From NCBI RefSeq assembly GCF_900101015.1, contig NZ_FNFZ01000008.1, forward strand, positions 89,698 through 153,697: a stretch of 64,000 nt of DNA, given 5' to 3'. The translations under genes were made by a program, and so were the position numbers. The first letter of the stretch is position 1; every line of letters starts with the position of its first letter. The stretch is from Sarcina sp. DSM 11001. GTDB lineage: Bacteria; Bacillota; Clostridia; Lachnospirales; Lachnospiraceae. Shown piece after piece: positions 44,109 to 53,215 of the stretch. The notes under the pieces are model-generated. The model had not been told where the DNA came from, searched no databases, and saw nothing but the letters and a program-made list of their open reading frames with translations.

Positions 44109-45780
44109 AGTCCATTTCAGCTACATGAACATCCGGGAGGCAGAGCGCTACTCCTATTTTATGCTGCCCAAAAACCTCGTCACAGAGGACTACTTCAAGA
44201 ATGTTTCCGCCGACGCCAAGATCCTCTATGCCATCCTGCTGGATCTGACCCGTCTCTCCCGCGAGAACAGCTGGGTAGACGAGAACGGCTACGTCTATGT
44301 CCGCCTCTCCATCGAGAAGATCCGCCGAACCATGAACTGCGGAAACGAAAAAGCTGTCAAGCTCCTACGCGAGCTGGACGACACCGGAAACGGCATCGGC
44401 CTCATTCACAAGAAGCGCCAGGGCCAGGGAAAATCCACCATCATCTACGTGAAAGACTTCTACGTCGAAAACACAGATGAGAATGATCCTGTCCGAAAAC
44501 TCGCCGGAGACCATGAAGATCCCGACAAAGTACCGAATATGTCATCTTTCGGAAATACAAATACAGTTCCCTATTCCCCTTATTTCCAGTCCGGCGCACC
44601 CACTTCGTCTTCTGACAGGTATCAGAGCATGCCCGCCGGGTATTCCCAGCAGTTTTCCGGACACCAAAGTATGCCTGCCGGACATCCTGTAAATTCTCCC
44701 GGCTGCTCACCACATTCCCAGAGTGATAATAGTCAAGGGAATATAGGCATAGGATTCGGTTCTTTACCCGGTAATGTCCCCTATAACATCTCTAAAGAAA
44801 GCGCCATCTGCCATGGACAAGGCCTCCCTGCCATGGCTGCAAACCATGCTCCGATAAACACAGATGCCTCTCCCATGACTTCCGGAAGCTCTGCTCTCAG
44901 TCCCGCCCCTATGAATAAAGACCTCTCTTGCCTCCTGCCGGAACCCGAATTCAGGAAAGTCCCTTCCGAAGAGCCCGAATCAGCAGATAATATCGTCGAT
45001 TTTCCGCGTCCTTATGCGGTTTCTGAATTAGCTTCCACTGAGTGTGACTCTGTTTCTAAACAGGATTTTTCATGCCAAAACCAGAATTCTGAAAATCAGA
45101 ATTCTGAAAATCGGAATTCAAGGATTCCGAAAAGCCGAATTCAAGAATTCCGAAAATCGGAATGTATTAAGAATAACTCTATAAAGACTAATATTATTAA
45201 TCCTATCTATCCATCAGCAGAGACAACTCCCTGCTCTGTGCCCTCTCCTGCTCCTGCGACAAATCAAAAGATGGATGGGATGGATAAAGGCAGCCATAAA
45301 TCTACCTCAAATAAGAATCAAAAGGCACTGAACCCAAAGCAAACGCTCAGCCAACCTGTTGACGACCGAAATCCGGACATGACCAGCCCAATCGATCAGC
45401 AGATCGATCAACTCGAGGACTACTATCTGACTCATGCCATGGTCAGGGAAAACATCTCGTACGAACGCCTGATCCAGGATTATCCGGGCCGCAAGGACAA
45501 TATCGATGAAATCGTCAACCTGATTACCGAAGCAATCGCCTTTCCCAGCCGGAGTCTGCATATCGGCGATCTGACTGTTCCGCCTGCCCTGATTCACGCC
45601 CAGTACATGAAGCTGGACTACTCCTGCATCCGCTATGTCCTTGAATCCATGGACCACACCACCAGCCGCATCAGGAACATGCACGCCTACCTGCGGACTG
45701 CCCTCTACAATGCGGTCAATACTGTCAGCAACTTTATATCTGCGGAGGTCAATGCAGACCTGTATGGAGAAGAGCCATAA
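44101..45780 (+). CDS. repA: RepA_N-type replication initiator
   Basis: Residues 8-125 form the RepA N-terminal domain (YSYFMLPKNLVTEDYFKNVS, then LYAILLDLTRLSRENSWVDE and a winged helix ending KSTIIYVKDFY). The middle (about 150-430) is Ser/Pro/Gln/Asn-rich. The C-terminal ~120 residues (from IDQLEDYYLTHAMV) match the domain often found in clostridial RepA proteins (DUF6017-like). It initiates replication, here probably of the excised circle. The ATG at 44101 follows AAAGGAGG. A repeat array inside the gene (45083-45163) is a candidate origin, as is usual for this family. Confidence 0.92.
   Translation: MRKVHFSYMNIREAERYSYFMLPKNLVTEDYFKNVSADAKILYAILLDLTRLSRENSWVDENGYVYVRLSIEKIRRTMNCGNEKAVKLLRELDDTGNGIGLIHKKRQGQGKSTIIYVKDFYVENTDENDPVRKLAGDHEDPDKVPNMSSFGNTNTVPYSPYFQSGAPTSSSDRYQSMPAGYSQQFSGHQSMPAGHPVNSPGCSPHSQSDNSQGNIGIGFGSLPGNVPYNISKESAICHGQGLPAMAANHAPINTDASPMTSGSSALSPAPMNKDLSCLLPEPEFRKVPSEEPESADNIVDFPRPYAVSELASTECDSVSKQDFSCQNQNSENQNSENRNSRIPKSRIQEFRKSECIKNNSIKTNIINPIYPSAETTPCSVPSPAPATNQKMDGMDKGSHKSTSNKNQKALNPKQTLSQPVDDRNPDMTSPIDQQIDQLEDYYLTHAMVRENISYERLIQDYPGRKDNIDEIVNLITEAIAFPSRSLHIGDLTVPPALIHAQYMKLDYSCIRYVLESMDHTTSRIRNMHAYLRTALYNAVNTVSNFISAEVNADLYGEEP
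45083..45163 (+). other. Candidate replication origin (repeat array inside repA)
   Basis: Two exact 15-bp copies of AGAATTCTGAAAATC are followed by two longer copies with GAATTC-AAG-ATTCCGAAAA cores. RepA_N replicons are known to have their origin as direct repeats in the middle of the initiator gene, which is the layout here. Confidence 0.6.
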
Positions 45781-45947
45781 TATGACCATTGCGTTTTTCA
45801 AGTACCTGATACTTGCAGAACATACCATGCAGCAAGCAGGTTTCACCGTTACAGCAGGTTTCAGTAAAATACTGAAAGGGGTGTTTTTAGTAAAACTGAC
45901 AAATCCTTTTGCTATTAAGGTTTTTGGCCTTTATCTTCACATAAAGG

Positions 45948-46836
45948 TCATGCCGCTAATGCATTTGCATTAACTCTTTCTATTGCACTCTTTATACCCA
46001 TCCAGATGCTGGTATCTGTGAAGACCTCGACAACGCTTCCCATGGCATTAAAGGGAGGTTCCTGCAGTACGGAAAGATCCTTCATCATGCCGTTATGGAC
46101 GATAAATTCTACGATCTGGTTCACAAAATAAATCTGCCGGCTGTCCAGGCTGGTATCGTTCAAATATTCAGCAAAAGCTTCCTTGGCTGCATTCATATCC
46201 AGTCCGACAATCTCACGGACGAACTCACCCAGAGGCTTGCTACCATATTCTGCTTCATAGTCCTCTTTGGTGCCGACCTCGCTCCAGAGGATCTCCTCCA
46301 ATGCCTTTACATCGTCAGATGTCAACGGCCTGTTGGTCTTCAGCTTATGGATCACGCCCTTATCCTGGTGCTGACGGATATAATACTCTGCTTTTGCCTT
46401 ATAGTTCTTCAGGTCGTCATTTTCCAATTCTGACTCTTTCCATTCCATGGACAGAATCTGGTCATCAAAATCCGTATCGTACCGTACCCTTTTTTTCGGC
46501 AGATATTTCATCAGGTCACGAAGGTTTTCGCGGATGTGTTCAAACTCATTGATTCCGGCATTCTCTACGTAATCGGTATGAAGTATCTTATCAATCAATT
46601 CTGACTGAGCCATAATCTCCGGAATGTTTGCGACACTTGCTATTCCGGCAACCTTGGTCATCAAATCATGTCTGGCTCTTACATATTTCTTTCCTGCAAG
46701 GAATGCCAGTTCGATTCCGTACATCAAGGCATCAAAACGAAGGGCCGTTGCATCATCTGGCTCCGGTTCGATTAATGGAGCCAGTTCACTCCGGACCAGC
46801 AATGTATCTTCATATGTAAGGGTGTTATAGTTATGG
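45948..46836 (-). pseudogene. hsdR: C-terminal fragment of type I restriction subunit HsdR
   Basis: About 295 codons encode the C-terminal part of an EcoEI-type HsdR: PLTSDDVKALEEILWSEVG, KPLGEFVREIVGLDMNAAKE and VLQEPPFNAMGSVVEVF are characteristic. The DEAD helicase and nuclease domains are missing. Going upstream, homology stops at about 46836, where the sequence becomes the antisense of a serine recombinase gene, so this is a rearrangement breakpoint. The frame stays open past the junction by chance. The fragment cannot cut DNA. Confidence 0.9.
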
Positions 46837-48087
46837 GAGGACGACCATCTTGTGGTGGTTCCGGAGGAAGCGGCCATCGTAAAGCGCATCTTCCAGAATT
46901 TCCTTGACGGCAAGTCACGTCTGGAAACGGAGCGCGAGCTGAACGGCGAGGGCATCACCACAAAGGCCGGATGCAAATGGTGCGATTCCAACATCAAGGT
47001 TGTTCTCTCCAACATCACCTACACCGGGAACCTGCTTCTGCAGAAGGAGTACATCGAAGATCCCATCACGAAGAAGCGCCGGAAGAACAAGGGCGAGCTT
47101 CCGCAGTACTTTGTGGAGAACACCCATGAGGCGATCATCGACATGGAGACCTTCCAATATGTGCAGGACGAGATGGCCAGACGCCGCAAGCTCGGTGCCC
47201 TTGCCAACAAGAGCCTGAACACCTGCTGCTTCACCGGCAAGATCAAATGCCCCTACTGCGGCTTCAGCTACATGCACCACATCCGCAAACGCAAGAACGG
47301 CACCGAGAATTACTGGAAGTGCGGCACTACCAAGAAGAAGGATGGCCGCTGCCCGGTCAGAGGCGGCATCCGGGACGACAAGCTGAGGATGGCCTGCGCG
47401 GACGCCCTCGGCTTAGACGAGTTTGATGAGACCGCCTTCCTCGCGCAGGTAGAACACATCGAAGTTCCCAAACGCTACCAGATCGAGATCCACTTGAAGG
47501 ACGGCAGGGTCATACCGAAGGACTGCACGCCAACCGGCCATCAGGACTGCTGGACACAGGAATACCGGGACAAGGTTTCCGAGCAGCGCAGGAAGAACGG
47601 TACGAATCCGAAGGGAGCCTCCTGCTTCACTGCCAAGATCAAGTGTGCAGAATGCGGAAACAACTACAGGCGGCAGACTCGCAAGAGAAGCACCGGAGAG
47701 AAATATTACCTATTTGCCTGCGCGACCACCAAGGAATGCAGCAACAACTGCATCCACGAGGATGTCCTGAAGGGGCTGGCAGCCGAGGCGCTTGGCCTTT
47801 CCGCATTTGACGACGCCGCCTTCACGGATCTGGTCGACCACGTAGACATCGCACCCGGAGGCCACATCACCTTCTTTTTGAAGAACGGCACCTGCAAGGC
47901 AATGACCTACAGCACAAAGCGCCGGATGCCCAAGTGGACGGAAGAACGCAGGAAAAAACAGGGTGACGCCATCAGCGCTTCCTTTACAGAAGAACGGCGG
48001 CAGAGAATGAGCGAAACCATGAAGAAGGTAAGGAGGGAGAGATATTGGCACAGCACAGGAAAGTCAAAACGATCCCAGCAACCCTGA
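46834..48087 (+). pseudogene. Large serine recombinase lacking its catalytic domain
   Basis: The frame begins at a breakpoint inside the Recombinase domain (EDDHLVVVPEEAAIVKRIF) and continues through two zinc-ribbon units (CPYCGFSYMHH and CAECGNNYRRQ) to a basic tail. The N-terminal resolvase domain with the catalytic serine and Arg residues is absent. A GTG at 46852 could start a 411-residue product, but it could not recombine DNA. It overlaps the next, intact recombinase by 43 bp, the tandem arrangement usual in clostridial recombinase cassettes. Confidence 0.85.
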
Positions 48088-49628
48088 CGCGCTTCACCTC
48101 TGCTCCGATCACTGAGCAGAAAAAGCGCCGGGTAGCCGGTTACGCCCGTGTCTCGACCGATCACGACGATCAGTTCACGAGCTACGAGGCGCAGATCGAT
48201 TACTACACCAAATACATCAAGAGCCGGGACGATTGGGAGTTTGTTCAGGTCTATACCGACGAAGGCATCACCGGCACCAGCACCAAGCGGCGCGAAGGCT
48301 TCCGGACAATGGTCGCTGATGCGCTGGACGGCAAGATCGACCTCATCGTCACAAAGTCAGTCAGCCGATTTGCCCGTAACACGGTCGACAGCCTGACCAC
48401 CATTCGCCAGCTCAAGGAAAAAGGCATCGAGGTCTATTTCGAGAAGGAAAACATCTGGACGTTTGACGGCAAGGGAGAACTGCTGTTGACGATCATGTCT
48501 TCACTGGCACAGGAGGAAAGCCGGAGCATTTCCGAGAACTGCACCTGGGGTCAGAGAAAGCGGTTTGCAGACGGCAAGGTGTCCGTTGCCTATAAGCGTT
48601 TCCTCGGCTACGACAAAGGCCCGGACGGAAATCTGATTGTCAATCAGGAACAGGCGGTGACAATTAAGCGGATCTACCAGATGTTCCTTCAGGGGATAAC
48701 TTACCATAGCATCGCGCAGGAGCTCACCGAGGATAAGGTGCTGACGCCCGGCGGGAAAACCAAGTGGAGCATCTCCACAGTAAAAAGCATCCTCCGGAAC
48801 GAGAAGTACAAGGGCGATGCCCTGCTGCAGAAGTCTTATACCGTGGATTTCCTGACCAAAAAGACAAAGGTCAACGAAGGCGAGATTCCACAGTACTACG
48901 TGGAAGGAAATCACGAGGCCATCATTGACCCGGACGTGTTTGAGATGGTGCAGCGCGAGATCGAACGGCGCGGCAAGGGAAAGAAATACCACAGCGGAGT
49001 CCACGCCTTCTCCAGCAAAATCAAATGTGGTGAATGCGGCTGCTGGTATGGCTCCAAGGTCTGGCACTCCACCAGCAAATACAAAAAGACCATCTGGCGC
49101 TGTAACCACAAGTACGATGGTGATCATACCTGCCGCACTCCGCACCTGACGGATGAGGAGGTTCAGGCAGCGTTCCTCCTCGCTGCAAATAAGCTGCTCT
49201 CCACAAAGGAAGAGGTCATTGGCAACGGACGTGCCATGATGGATGTCCTCTTCGATACCAAGGATCTGGAATCCGAACAGGACCATCTCCTTCAGGAGAC
49301 ACAGGTGGTTTCCGATATGGTGCAGCAGTGCATTTACGAAAACGCCCACGTCGCCCTCGACCAGACCGAATACCAGAAACGGTACGACGCTCTGACGCAG
49401 CGCTTCGACAAGGCCAAGGCCCGCCTTGAGACTGTCATGGAAGAAATCAGTCAGAGGCAGACGCAGCGGGCTGCTTACGAAGCATTCCTCACCGCCTTTG
49501 AAAAGCTGCCCGACACTCTGACGGAATTCACGCTGGACAACTGGCACGGACTGGTTGATTACGCCACGGTCTACGCCAAGGATGACATCCGCTTCACCTT
49601 CAAAAACGGTCAGGAAGTCAAAGCCTGA
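48045..49628 (+). CDS. Large serine recombinase
   Basis: The 527-residue protein is complete. The resolvase domain (RVAGYARVSTDHDDQFTSYEAQ, in two blocks; catalytic Ser in VSTD near residue 37) includes SVSRFARNTVD. The Recombinase domain is near 175-300, a zinc ribbon near 325-370 (CGECGCWY), and a coiled-coil region near 410-470. These enzymes integrate, excise or invert DNA. The start is probably TTG (48045), with AGGAGGG 8 nt upstream. No partner att site for it could be identified; it may belong to an older inserted unit inside the element. Confidence 0.93.
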   Translation: MAQHRKVKTIPATLTRFTSAPITEQKKRRVAGYARVSTDHDDQFTSYEAQIDYYTKYIKSRDDWEFVQVYTDEGITGTSTKRREGFRTMVADALDGKIDLIVTKSVSRFARNTVDSLTTIRQLKEKGIEVYFEKENIWTFDGKGELLLTIMSSLAQEESRSISENCTWGQRKRFADGKVSVAYKRFLGYDKGPDGNLIVNQEQAVTIKRIYQMFLQGITYHSIAQELTEDKVLTPGGKTKWSISTVKSILRNEKYKGDALLQKSYTVDFLTKKTKVNEGEIPQYYVEGNHEAIIDPDVFEMVQREIERRGKGKKYHSGVHAFSSKIKCGECGCWYGSKVWHSTSKYKKTIWRCNHKYDGDHTCRTPHLTDEEVQAAFLLAANKLLSTKEEVIGNGRAMMDVLFDTKDLESEQDHLLQETQVVSDMVQQCIYENAHVALDQTEYQKRYDALTQRFDKAKARLETVMEEISQRQTQRAAYEAFLTAFEKLPDTLTEFTLDNWHGLVDYATVYAKDDIRFTFKNGQEVKA

Positions 49629-49655
49629 CAGCCCGATTATTCATCGGGTGCAAAT

Positions 49656-49693
49656 ATCGCCTCCCAGTGATAGTCTATGCACGAGGAGGCGAT
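49656..49693 (+). promoter_or_regulatory. Hairpin that buries the ribosome binding site of the XRE gene
   Basis: ATCGCCTCC and GGAGGCGAT are exact inverted repeats. The right arm contains the GGAGG Shine-Dalgarno sequence, 9 nt before the ATG at 49699. The fold would block translation. Confidence 0.6.
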
Positions 49694-49698
49694 TTCTT

Positions 49699-50142
49699 AT
49701 GAGTACTTTTTCAGAAAAAATACGGATACTACGGAAAAACAGGGAATGGACGCAAGCCCAGCTGGCTGAAGCGCTGTCTGTCTCAGAGTCTACAGTGCAA
49801 AAATGGGAGGTTGATAAGAACACACCGCCCGTTACAGAAATCAAAAGACTGGCGGATGTTTTCTATCTACCCGTCACTTCCCTGGTCGACGACGCTGTTG
49901 ATATACCGGAATACTACTATCTTGAGACCATACCCGCTGAGGATTTTTATCCCAGACCAGCAGCTACGGATTCCACGCCGCACATGGTCTACGATGCAGC
50001 CCTGATCAAAAACGCAAATCTCCACCGGTTCAACAACAAGGCCGGAGAGGCATATTCCGCGATCTATGTTGGACGCGATGAGCGTCTGTCCTGTGAGCGC
50101 GGTCATGAGCAGGGCATGATCGACTACTGGAATCAAGGATGA
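49699..50142 (+). CDS. XRE-family helix-turn-helix regulator
   Basis: The 147-residue protein has an N-terminal HTH (residues 4-60: IRILRKNREWTQAQLAEAL, SVSESTVQKWEVDKNTPP). The C-terminal part (about 75-147) has no family I recognise. It contains YYYLETIPAEDFYPRP and a GRDERLSCERGHEQG segment. The start is the ATG at 49699. It is likely a repressor of genes in the element; its own translation may be limited by a hairpin over its ribosome binding site. A terminator follows. Confidence 0.88.
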   Translation: MSTFSEKIRILRKNREWTQAQLAEALSVSESTVQKWEVDKNTPPVTEIKRLADVFYLPVTSLVDDAVDIPEYYYLETIPAEDFYPRPAATDSTPHMVYDAALIKNANLHRFNNKAGEAYSAIYVGRDERLSCERGHEQGMIDYWNQG

Positions 50143-50147
50143 ATCAA

Positions 50148-50183
50148 GCTCCCGATCACCAGATCATCCTGATGGTCGGGAGC
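50148..50183. terminator. Terminator between the XRE and MerR genes
   Basis: GCTCCCGA/TCGGGAGC with an internal CCA-TCATCC-TGG hairpin lies 6 bp after the XRE stop. The following T-rich tract (CCTTCTTAT) is weak. The MerR gene converges on it. Confidence 0.65.
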
Positions 50184-50188
50184 CCTTC

Positions 50189-51031
50189 TTATCTCATGTA
50201 GAAGCTCGTTATTGCTTTATTCAAAAAAGCTGCAAAACCTTCTCCGTACTTTTCATCTGTAGTTTCTTGCACCTGCTTATCCAGATAGATACTCGCCTGA
50301 CTTAGCATCATGCCCTTTTCCTCTTTCAATTGAAGCAGCTGCTTAAGTACGAAACCATATTCTCCGATCAATTCCCGGATCTCAAAACAATTCACATCAA
50401 GATCCTGCTTCCGGCTCAGTTTTTCCAACACTGCTTCTATACGCCTCTGATAGCTTTCCCTGATTTCCTTGCTAAGCGGATTCTTTACGGAGTCCGCATA
50501 CGCGTCTTTCCCACCATACCACTCAACAACTTTAGCGTATTGTTTTTGAACCTTTTCTGTACCGACTGCTTTTAAATAGTGCTCTCGCCACTTCTCGATC
50601 GATCCGAACTCCGCCTCTGCAGCCTTTCTCATTTCTTCCGGCATATGCTCATACATAGCCGCAAATAATTCTTCTGACTCTTCTCTTGAAAAAACTGTAA
50701 AGTCCATCTCTGCTCCTTTCAATGCAGCATCGATACTGTCAATCAGCCGGTTAATGCGATCTCTTTCTGCCTCCAGCATCTTTTTCTGCATTTCCAAAAT
50801 ATGATTCTTATCAAGAGCAGGGTTGCTGATGATTTCCTTTATTGTGCTGAGCGGTATATCCATCTCCCGAAAATAAAGAATGTACCGAAGCGCTTCCAAA
50901 GCATCGTCATCGTAAAGCCTGTATCCGGCTTCACTCTTTCCGGTGGGATGGAACAGCCCTATCTCGTCATAGTATCTGAGTGTCCGTGCACTGACACCAG
51001 ACAGCTCCGACATTTCCTTAATTGTCATCAT
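50189..51031 (-). CDS. MerR-family regulator with TipAS-like effector domain
   Basis: The 280-residue protein has the MerR winged helix (MTIKEMSELSGVSARTLRYYDEIGLFHPTGKSEAGYRLYDDDA in successive blocks, 3-45), a long dimerisation helix (about 75-115), and a C-terminal TipAS-like domain (about 150-280) containing YADSVKNPLSKEI-type helices. TipAL-like regulators bind peptide antibiotics and activate transcription by twisting a long-spacer promoter. The gene's own promoter (51061-51091) has exactly that 19-bp spacer with a central dyad. The start has AGGAGG upstream. No transporter target is adjacent. Confidence 0.92.
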   Translation of the reverse strand: MMTIKEMSELSGVSARTLRYYDEIGLFHPTGKSEAGYRLYDDDALEALRYILYFREMDIPLSTIKEIISNPALDKNHILEMQKKMLEAERDRINRLIDSIDAALKGAEMDFTVFSREESEELFAAMYEHMPEEMRKAAEAEFGSIEKWREHYLKAVGTEKVQKQYAKVVEWYGGKDAYADSVKNPLSKEIRESYQRRIEAVLEKLSRKQDLDVNCFEIRELIGEYGFVLKQLLQLKEEKGMMLSQASIYLDKQVQETTDEKYGEGFAAFLNKAITSFYMR

Positions 51032-51060
51032 GCAAATCGCCTCCTGTCCCTGATGTCAAT

Positions 51061-51091
51061 ACTATAGGGCTTCACGCAACGTGAAGGTCAA
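51061..51091 (-). promoter_or_regulatory. MerR-type promoter with 19-bp spacer and operator dyad
   Basis: On the minus strand TTGACC and TATAGT are separated by 19 bp. The dyad CTTCACG-TTG-CGTGAAG (51070-51086) fills the spacer. This is the standard architecture of MerR-activated promoters and points to autoregulation. Confidence 0.85.
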
Positions 51092-51128
51092 GAGAAAAAT
51101 TCGGTTTTTCCATACTATCGTTATACAA

Positions 51129-51647
51129 TTATTTCTTCTTTCGCAGTTTCAATTCGACGCTGCTTTTTTCCTTCAGCCGCTTTTCCATCAGTTTAGCTCT
51201 GTCTTTTATCGACAAATCCATATCACCATCTGCAAACACAGTCCTAAGATCCTCCAGCGGCAACAGATTGACGGCAAGACAGAACAGCGTCTTTTTCCGG
51301 CCATCATTGTATTCCGCGAGAAGCCGGTCAAGTATATTGCGTTTCTCCACCTGTTCTGCATTATAGGCCTCCTCACCGATTTTCTGCATTTTCTCCAGAT
51401 CAGTCTTCTGGTTCATGTGCGTGATGAAAGAGTCTGCCTCATCGATATGCGCATATCGCTCACACGGGTATTCCGAGCACTGGAAACAATACTCCTGATT
51501 CCCGTGTTCCAGACTGCATCTGGCAATCGGACAAGATTGATTCCCAAATCCACAGCCACCACAATGCCCTGAGAGGTTCATCGAACACAGTTTGCAGTTC
51601 AGCCCGCAAAGGGAGAGATATGGATTATTTCTTGTAAAACCCTTCAT
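51129..51647 (-). CDS. DUF3795 cysteine-rich protein
   Basis: The 172-residue protein has an N-terminal cysteine-rich domain typical of DUF3795: LCGLNCKLCSMNLSGHCGGCGF, then CPIARCSLEHG and CFQCSEYPCERY (residues 13-64). A helical C-terminus ends in a basic Lys-rich tail. The cysteines probably bind zinc or a cluster; the function is unknown. Its ATG overlaps the stop of the preceding small gene (51644-51647), so the two are coupled. Confidence 0.85.
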   Translation of the reverse strand: MKGFTRNNPYLSLCGLNCKLCSMNLSGHCGGCGFGNQSCPIARCSLEHGNQEYCFQCSEYPCERYAHIDEADSFITHMNQKTDLEKMQKIGEEAYNAEQVEKRNILDRLLAEYNDGRKKTLFCLAVNLLPLEDLRTVFADGDMDLSIKDRAKLMEKRLKEKSSVELKLRKKK

Positions 51648-51850
51648 TTCACAATTCCTTCATTTTTGAACTTGGCCAGCATCTCAAGCATGTGGATGCC
51701 GATCTTCTCAGGATCATTATCCAGACCGGCGCAGATGACGCGGAGGCCATCCGGGGTCAGGATACGTCCATGCAGCTTGTCGGTCTGGTACTGCTGGTAT
51801 TTCTCATATTCTTTATTCGATATCTGCTTTATTTGGGCCTCCTCTGGCAA
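51644..51850 (-). CDS. Small LTPDGLR-motif protein, possibly 5'-truncated
   Basis: The 68-residue reading ends in GRILTPDGLRVICAG...DPEKIGIHMLEMLAKF, closely matching the paralogue at 56809-56997. The only usable start is a TTG with its nearest GGAGG 16 nt away. The same frame is open upstream to a stop near 51928, coding SCGKCDAIFEKDHSRREEQ, which looks like a continuation of a lost N-terminus. The family is unknown to me; such proteins are common in clostridial mobile elements. Confidence 0.6.
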   Translation of the reverse strand: MPEEAQIKQISNKEYEKYQQYQTDKLHGRILTPDGLRVICAGLDNDPEKIGIHMLEMLAKFKNEGIVK

Positions 51851-51955
51851 ATTGAGCAGAATGTACTGCTCCTCCCGCCGACTGTGATCTTTTCAAATAT
51901 AGCATCGCATTTTCCGCAACTGATGACCGGGAGTTAAATTATTGATTGTCTTCTT

Positions 51956-52747
51956 CTAATCTTCCGCCCTGCTAATTTGCCTAAGCAGTTCTGATCTTCT
52001 AATTGGTACATAATGATCAGCCTGAATCAATTCCCTTCCCAAAGTCTCTGCCAGTGCTTTTGCCTGCCATTCATTTAATAATGACGGATTCTGAGATAAC
52101 AGCAGATTTATACTTCTTATGACTGAAGGATTTGAAAGTTTATTGACAACATCTGCGCCATCAATAACATTTCCTTCTGCATCGACAATCCTCGCGTTAG
52201 ACAGCTTCTGCAGCTTCTTCATGCTGAGATATTGAAGGACAAAAGCCTCAAAAAGCTCCTTCTGAGCTTCCTCACTACTCATATTCACTGTGTAGTTCTG
52301 ATACGCACTTTCAAGATCGGCGGTAAGTGCAATTGTTGTACTTTCCTTTTTGGGAGGAACAGTCATCCTGACGCTTTGCCCCGTCTGCTCCGCCTTTTTT
52401 CCTTCTTTTCCAAAAGTACGCTTACCCCAGTTGACTACTTTTATCTTTGTAGATGGGATAATATCATACACAATTTTGGGCAGAGCTTTTGTTCTCCACC
52501 AATATTGAAATCTGACAGAAACATAATCCATGCCCATCTCTGCCAGATTTCCCCAGAACACAGCCTTCTTTTGAGCTCGGAGATATTCTTCCTCACTTAT
52601 TTCCACCGGCATAAAATCTGATGCGCCAGAGGGTTTATTGGTCTTATCATCAAGAGCTGCGCCGCTAATTGCACCTGGATTCTTTTTGGAATTTGCAGGA
52701 TGTTTCCCGTCTTCCGGAATTCTTCTATAAAGGGGTTCACGTGCCAT
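51956..52747 (-). CDS. Unknown 263-residue element protein
   Basis: I recognise no domain. The N-terminus (1-50) is polar and probably disordered. There is an aromatic helix near 70-90 (VSVRFQYWWRTKALPK), a basic stretch near 105-125, and a helical C-terminal half that ends RRSELLRQISRAED. It starts at the base after the stop of the RHH/zinc gene (TAA-ATG), with its Shine-Dalgarno GGAGGAA inside that gene. The two form a tight operon and probably act together. Confidence 0.65.
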   Translation of the reverse strand: MAREPLYRRIPEDGKHPANSKKNPGAISGAALDDKTNKPSGASDFMPVEISEEEYLRAQKKAVFWGNLAEMGMDYVSVRFQYWWRTKALPKIVYDIIPSTKIKVVNWGKRTFGKEGKKAEQTGQSVRMTVPPKKESTTIALTADLESAYQNYTVNMSSEEAQKELFEAFVLQYLSMKKLQKLSNARIVDAEGNVIDGADVVNKLSNPSVIRSINLLLSQNPSLLNEWQAKALAETLGRELIQADHYVPIRRSELLRQISRAED

Positions 52748-53215
52748 TTATTCTTCCTCCATCTCTATCTTTATATTCTCATACTCATAGGCTCCAAGCG
52801 GGTACTCGGAAATGACTCCTGACGCATGAATCATACGCCCACAGGACGGGCATTCAATCTCACTGGTATCGAAGATATGTTCACAACGGTATCCCATCGG
52901 CCCTTCGGAATCCTGTTCTTCACTGTAATCAGAAAAGTCTACAGCAAAATCATCTTCGCAGTCAGCATAAGGACAGGTAATGATTCTCTGCTGAGAGATG
53001 TGATCAAAAGCCCATCCCGATGCTTCCATATCGGAATCTGAGATATATTTGCTCACTTTAACTGCTTTATAATAATCAAGGAGAGCCTTACGGAAGACTT
53101 CAGATTTCGCCTGCTCAGTCCACTCACTTGCTTCAGTTAAAATCCGATCTTCCTCCTCATTGAGCCGCACTTTATATACAATATCGCGGGCATCATCCTT
53201 TTTAGGTCTCGCCAT
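52748..53215 (-). CDS. Ribbon-helix-helix-like protein with C-terminal zinc-binding region
   Basis: The 155-residue protein begins MARPKKDDARDIVYKVRLNE, an RHH-like strand, followed by two helices to about residue 53, a fold typical of small DNA-binding or relaxosome proteins. The C-terminal half has two Cys pairs (CPYADCEDDF and CEHIFDTSEIECPSCG) that suggest zinc binding. The start at 53215 is chosen because GGAGGT lies 5 nt upstream. It is the first gene of a two-gene operon with the 263-residue unknown protein. A regulator or antitoxin-like role is possible but unproven. Confidence 0.7.
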   Translation of the reverse strand: MARPKKDDARDIVYKVRLNEEEDRILTEASEWTEQAKSEVFRKALLDYYKAVKVSKYISDSDMEASGWAFDHISQQRIITCPYADCEDDFAVDFSDYSEEQDSEGPMGYRCEHIFDTSEIECPSCGRMIHASGVISEYPLGAYEYENIKIEMEEE

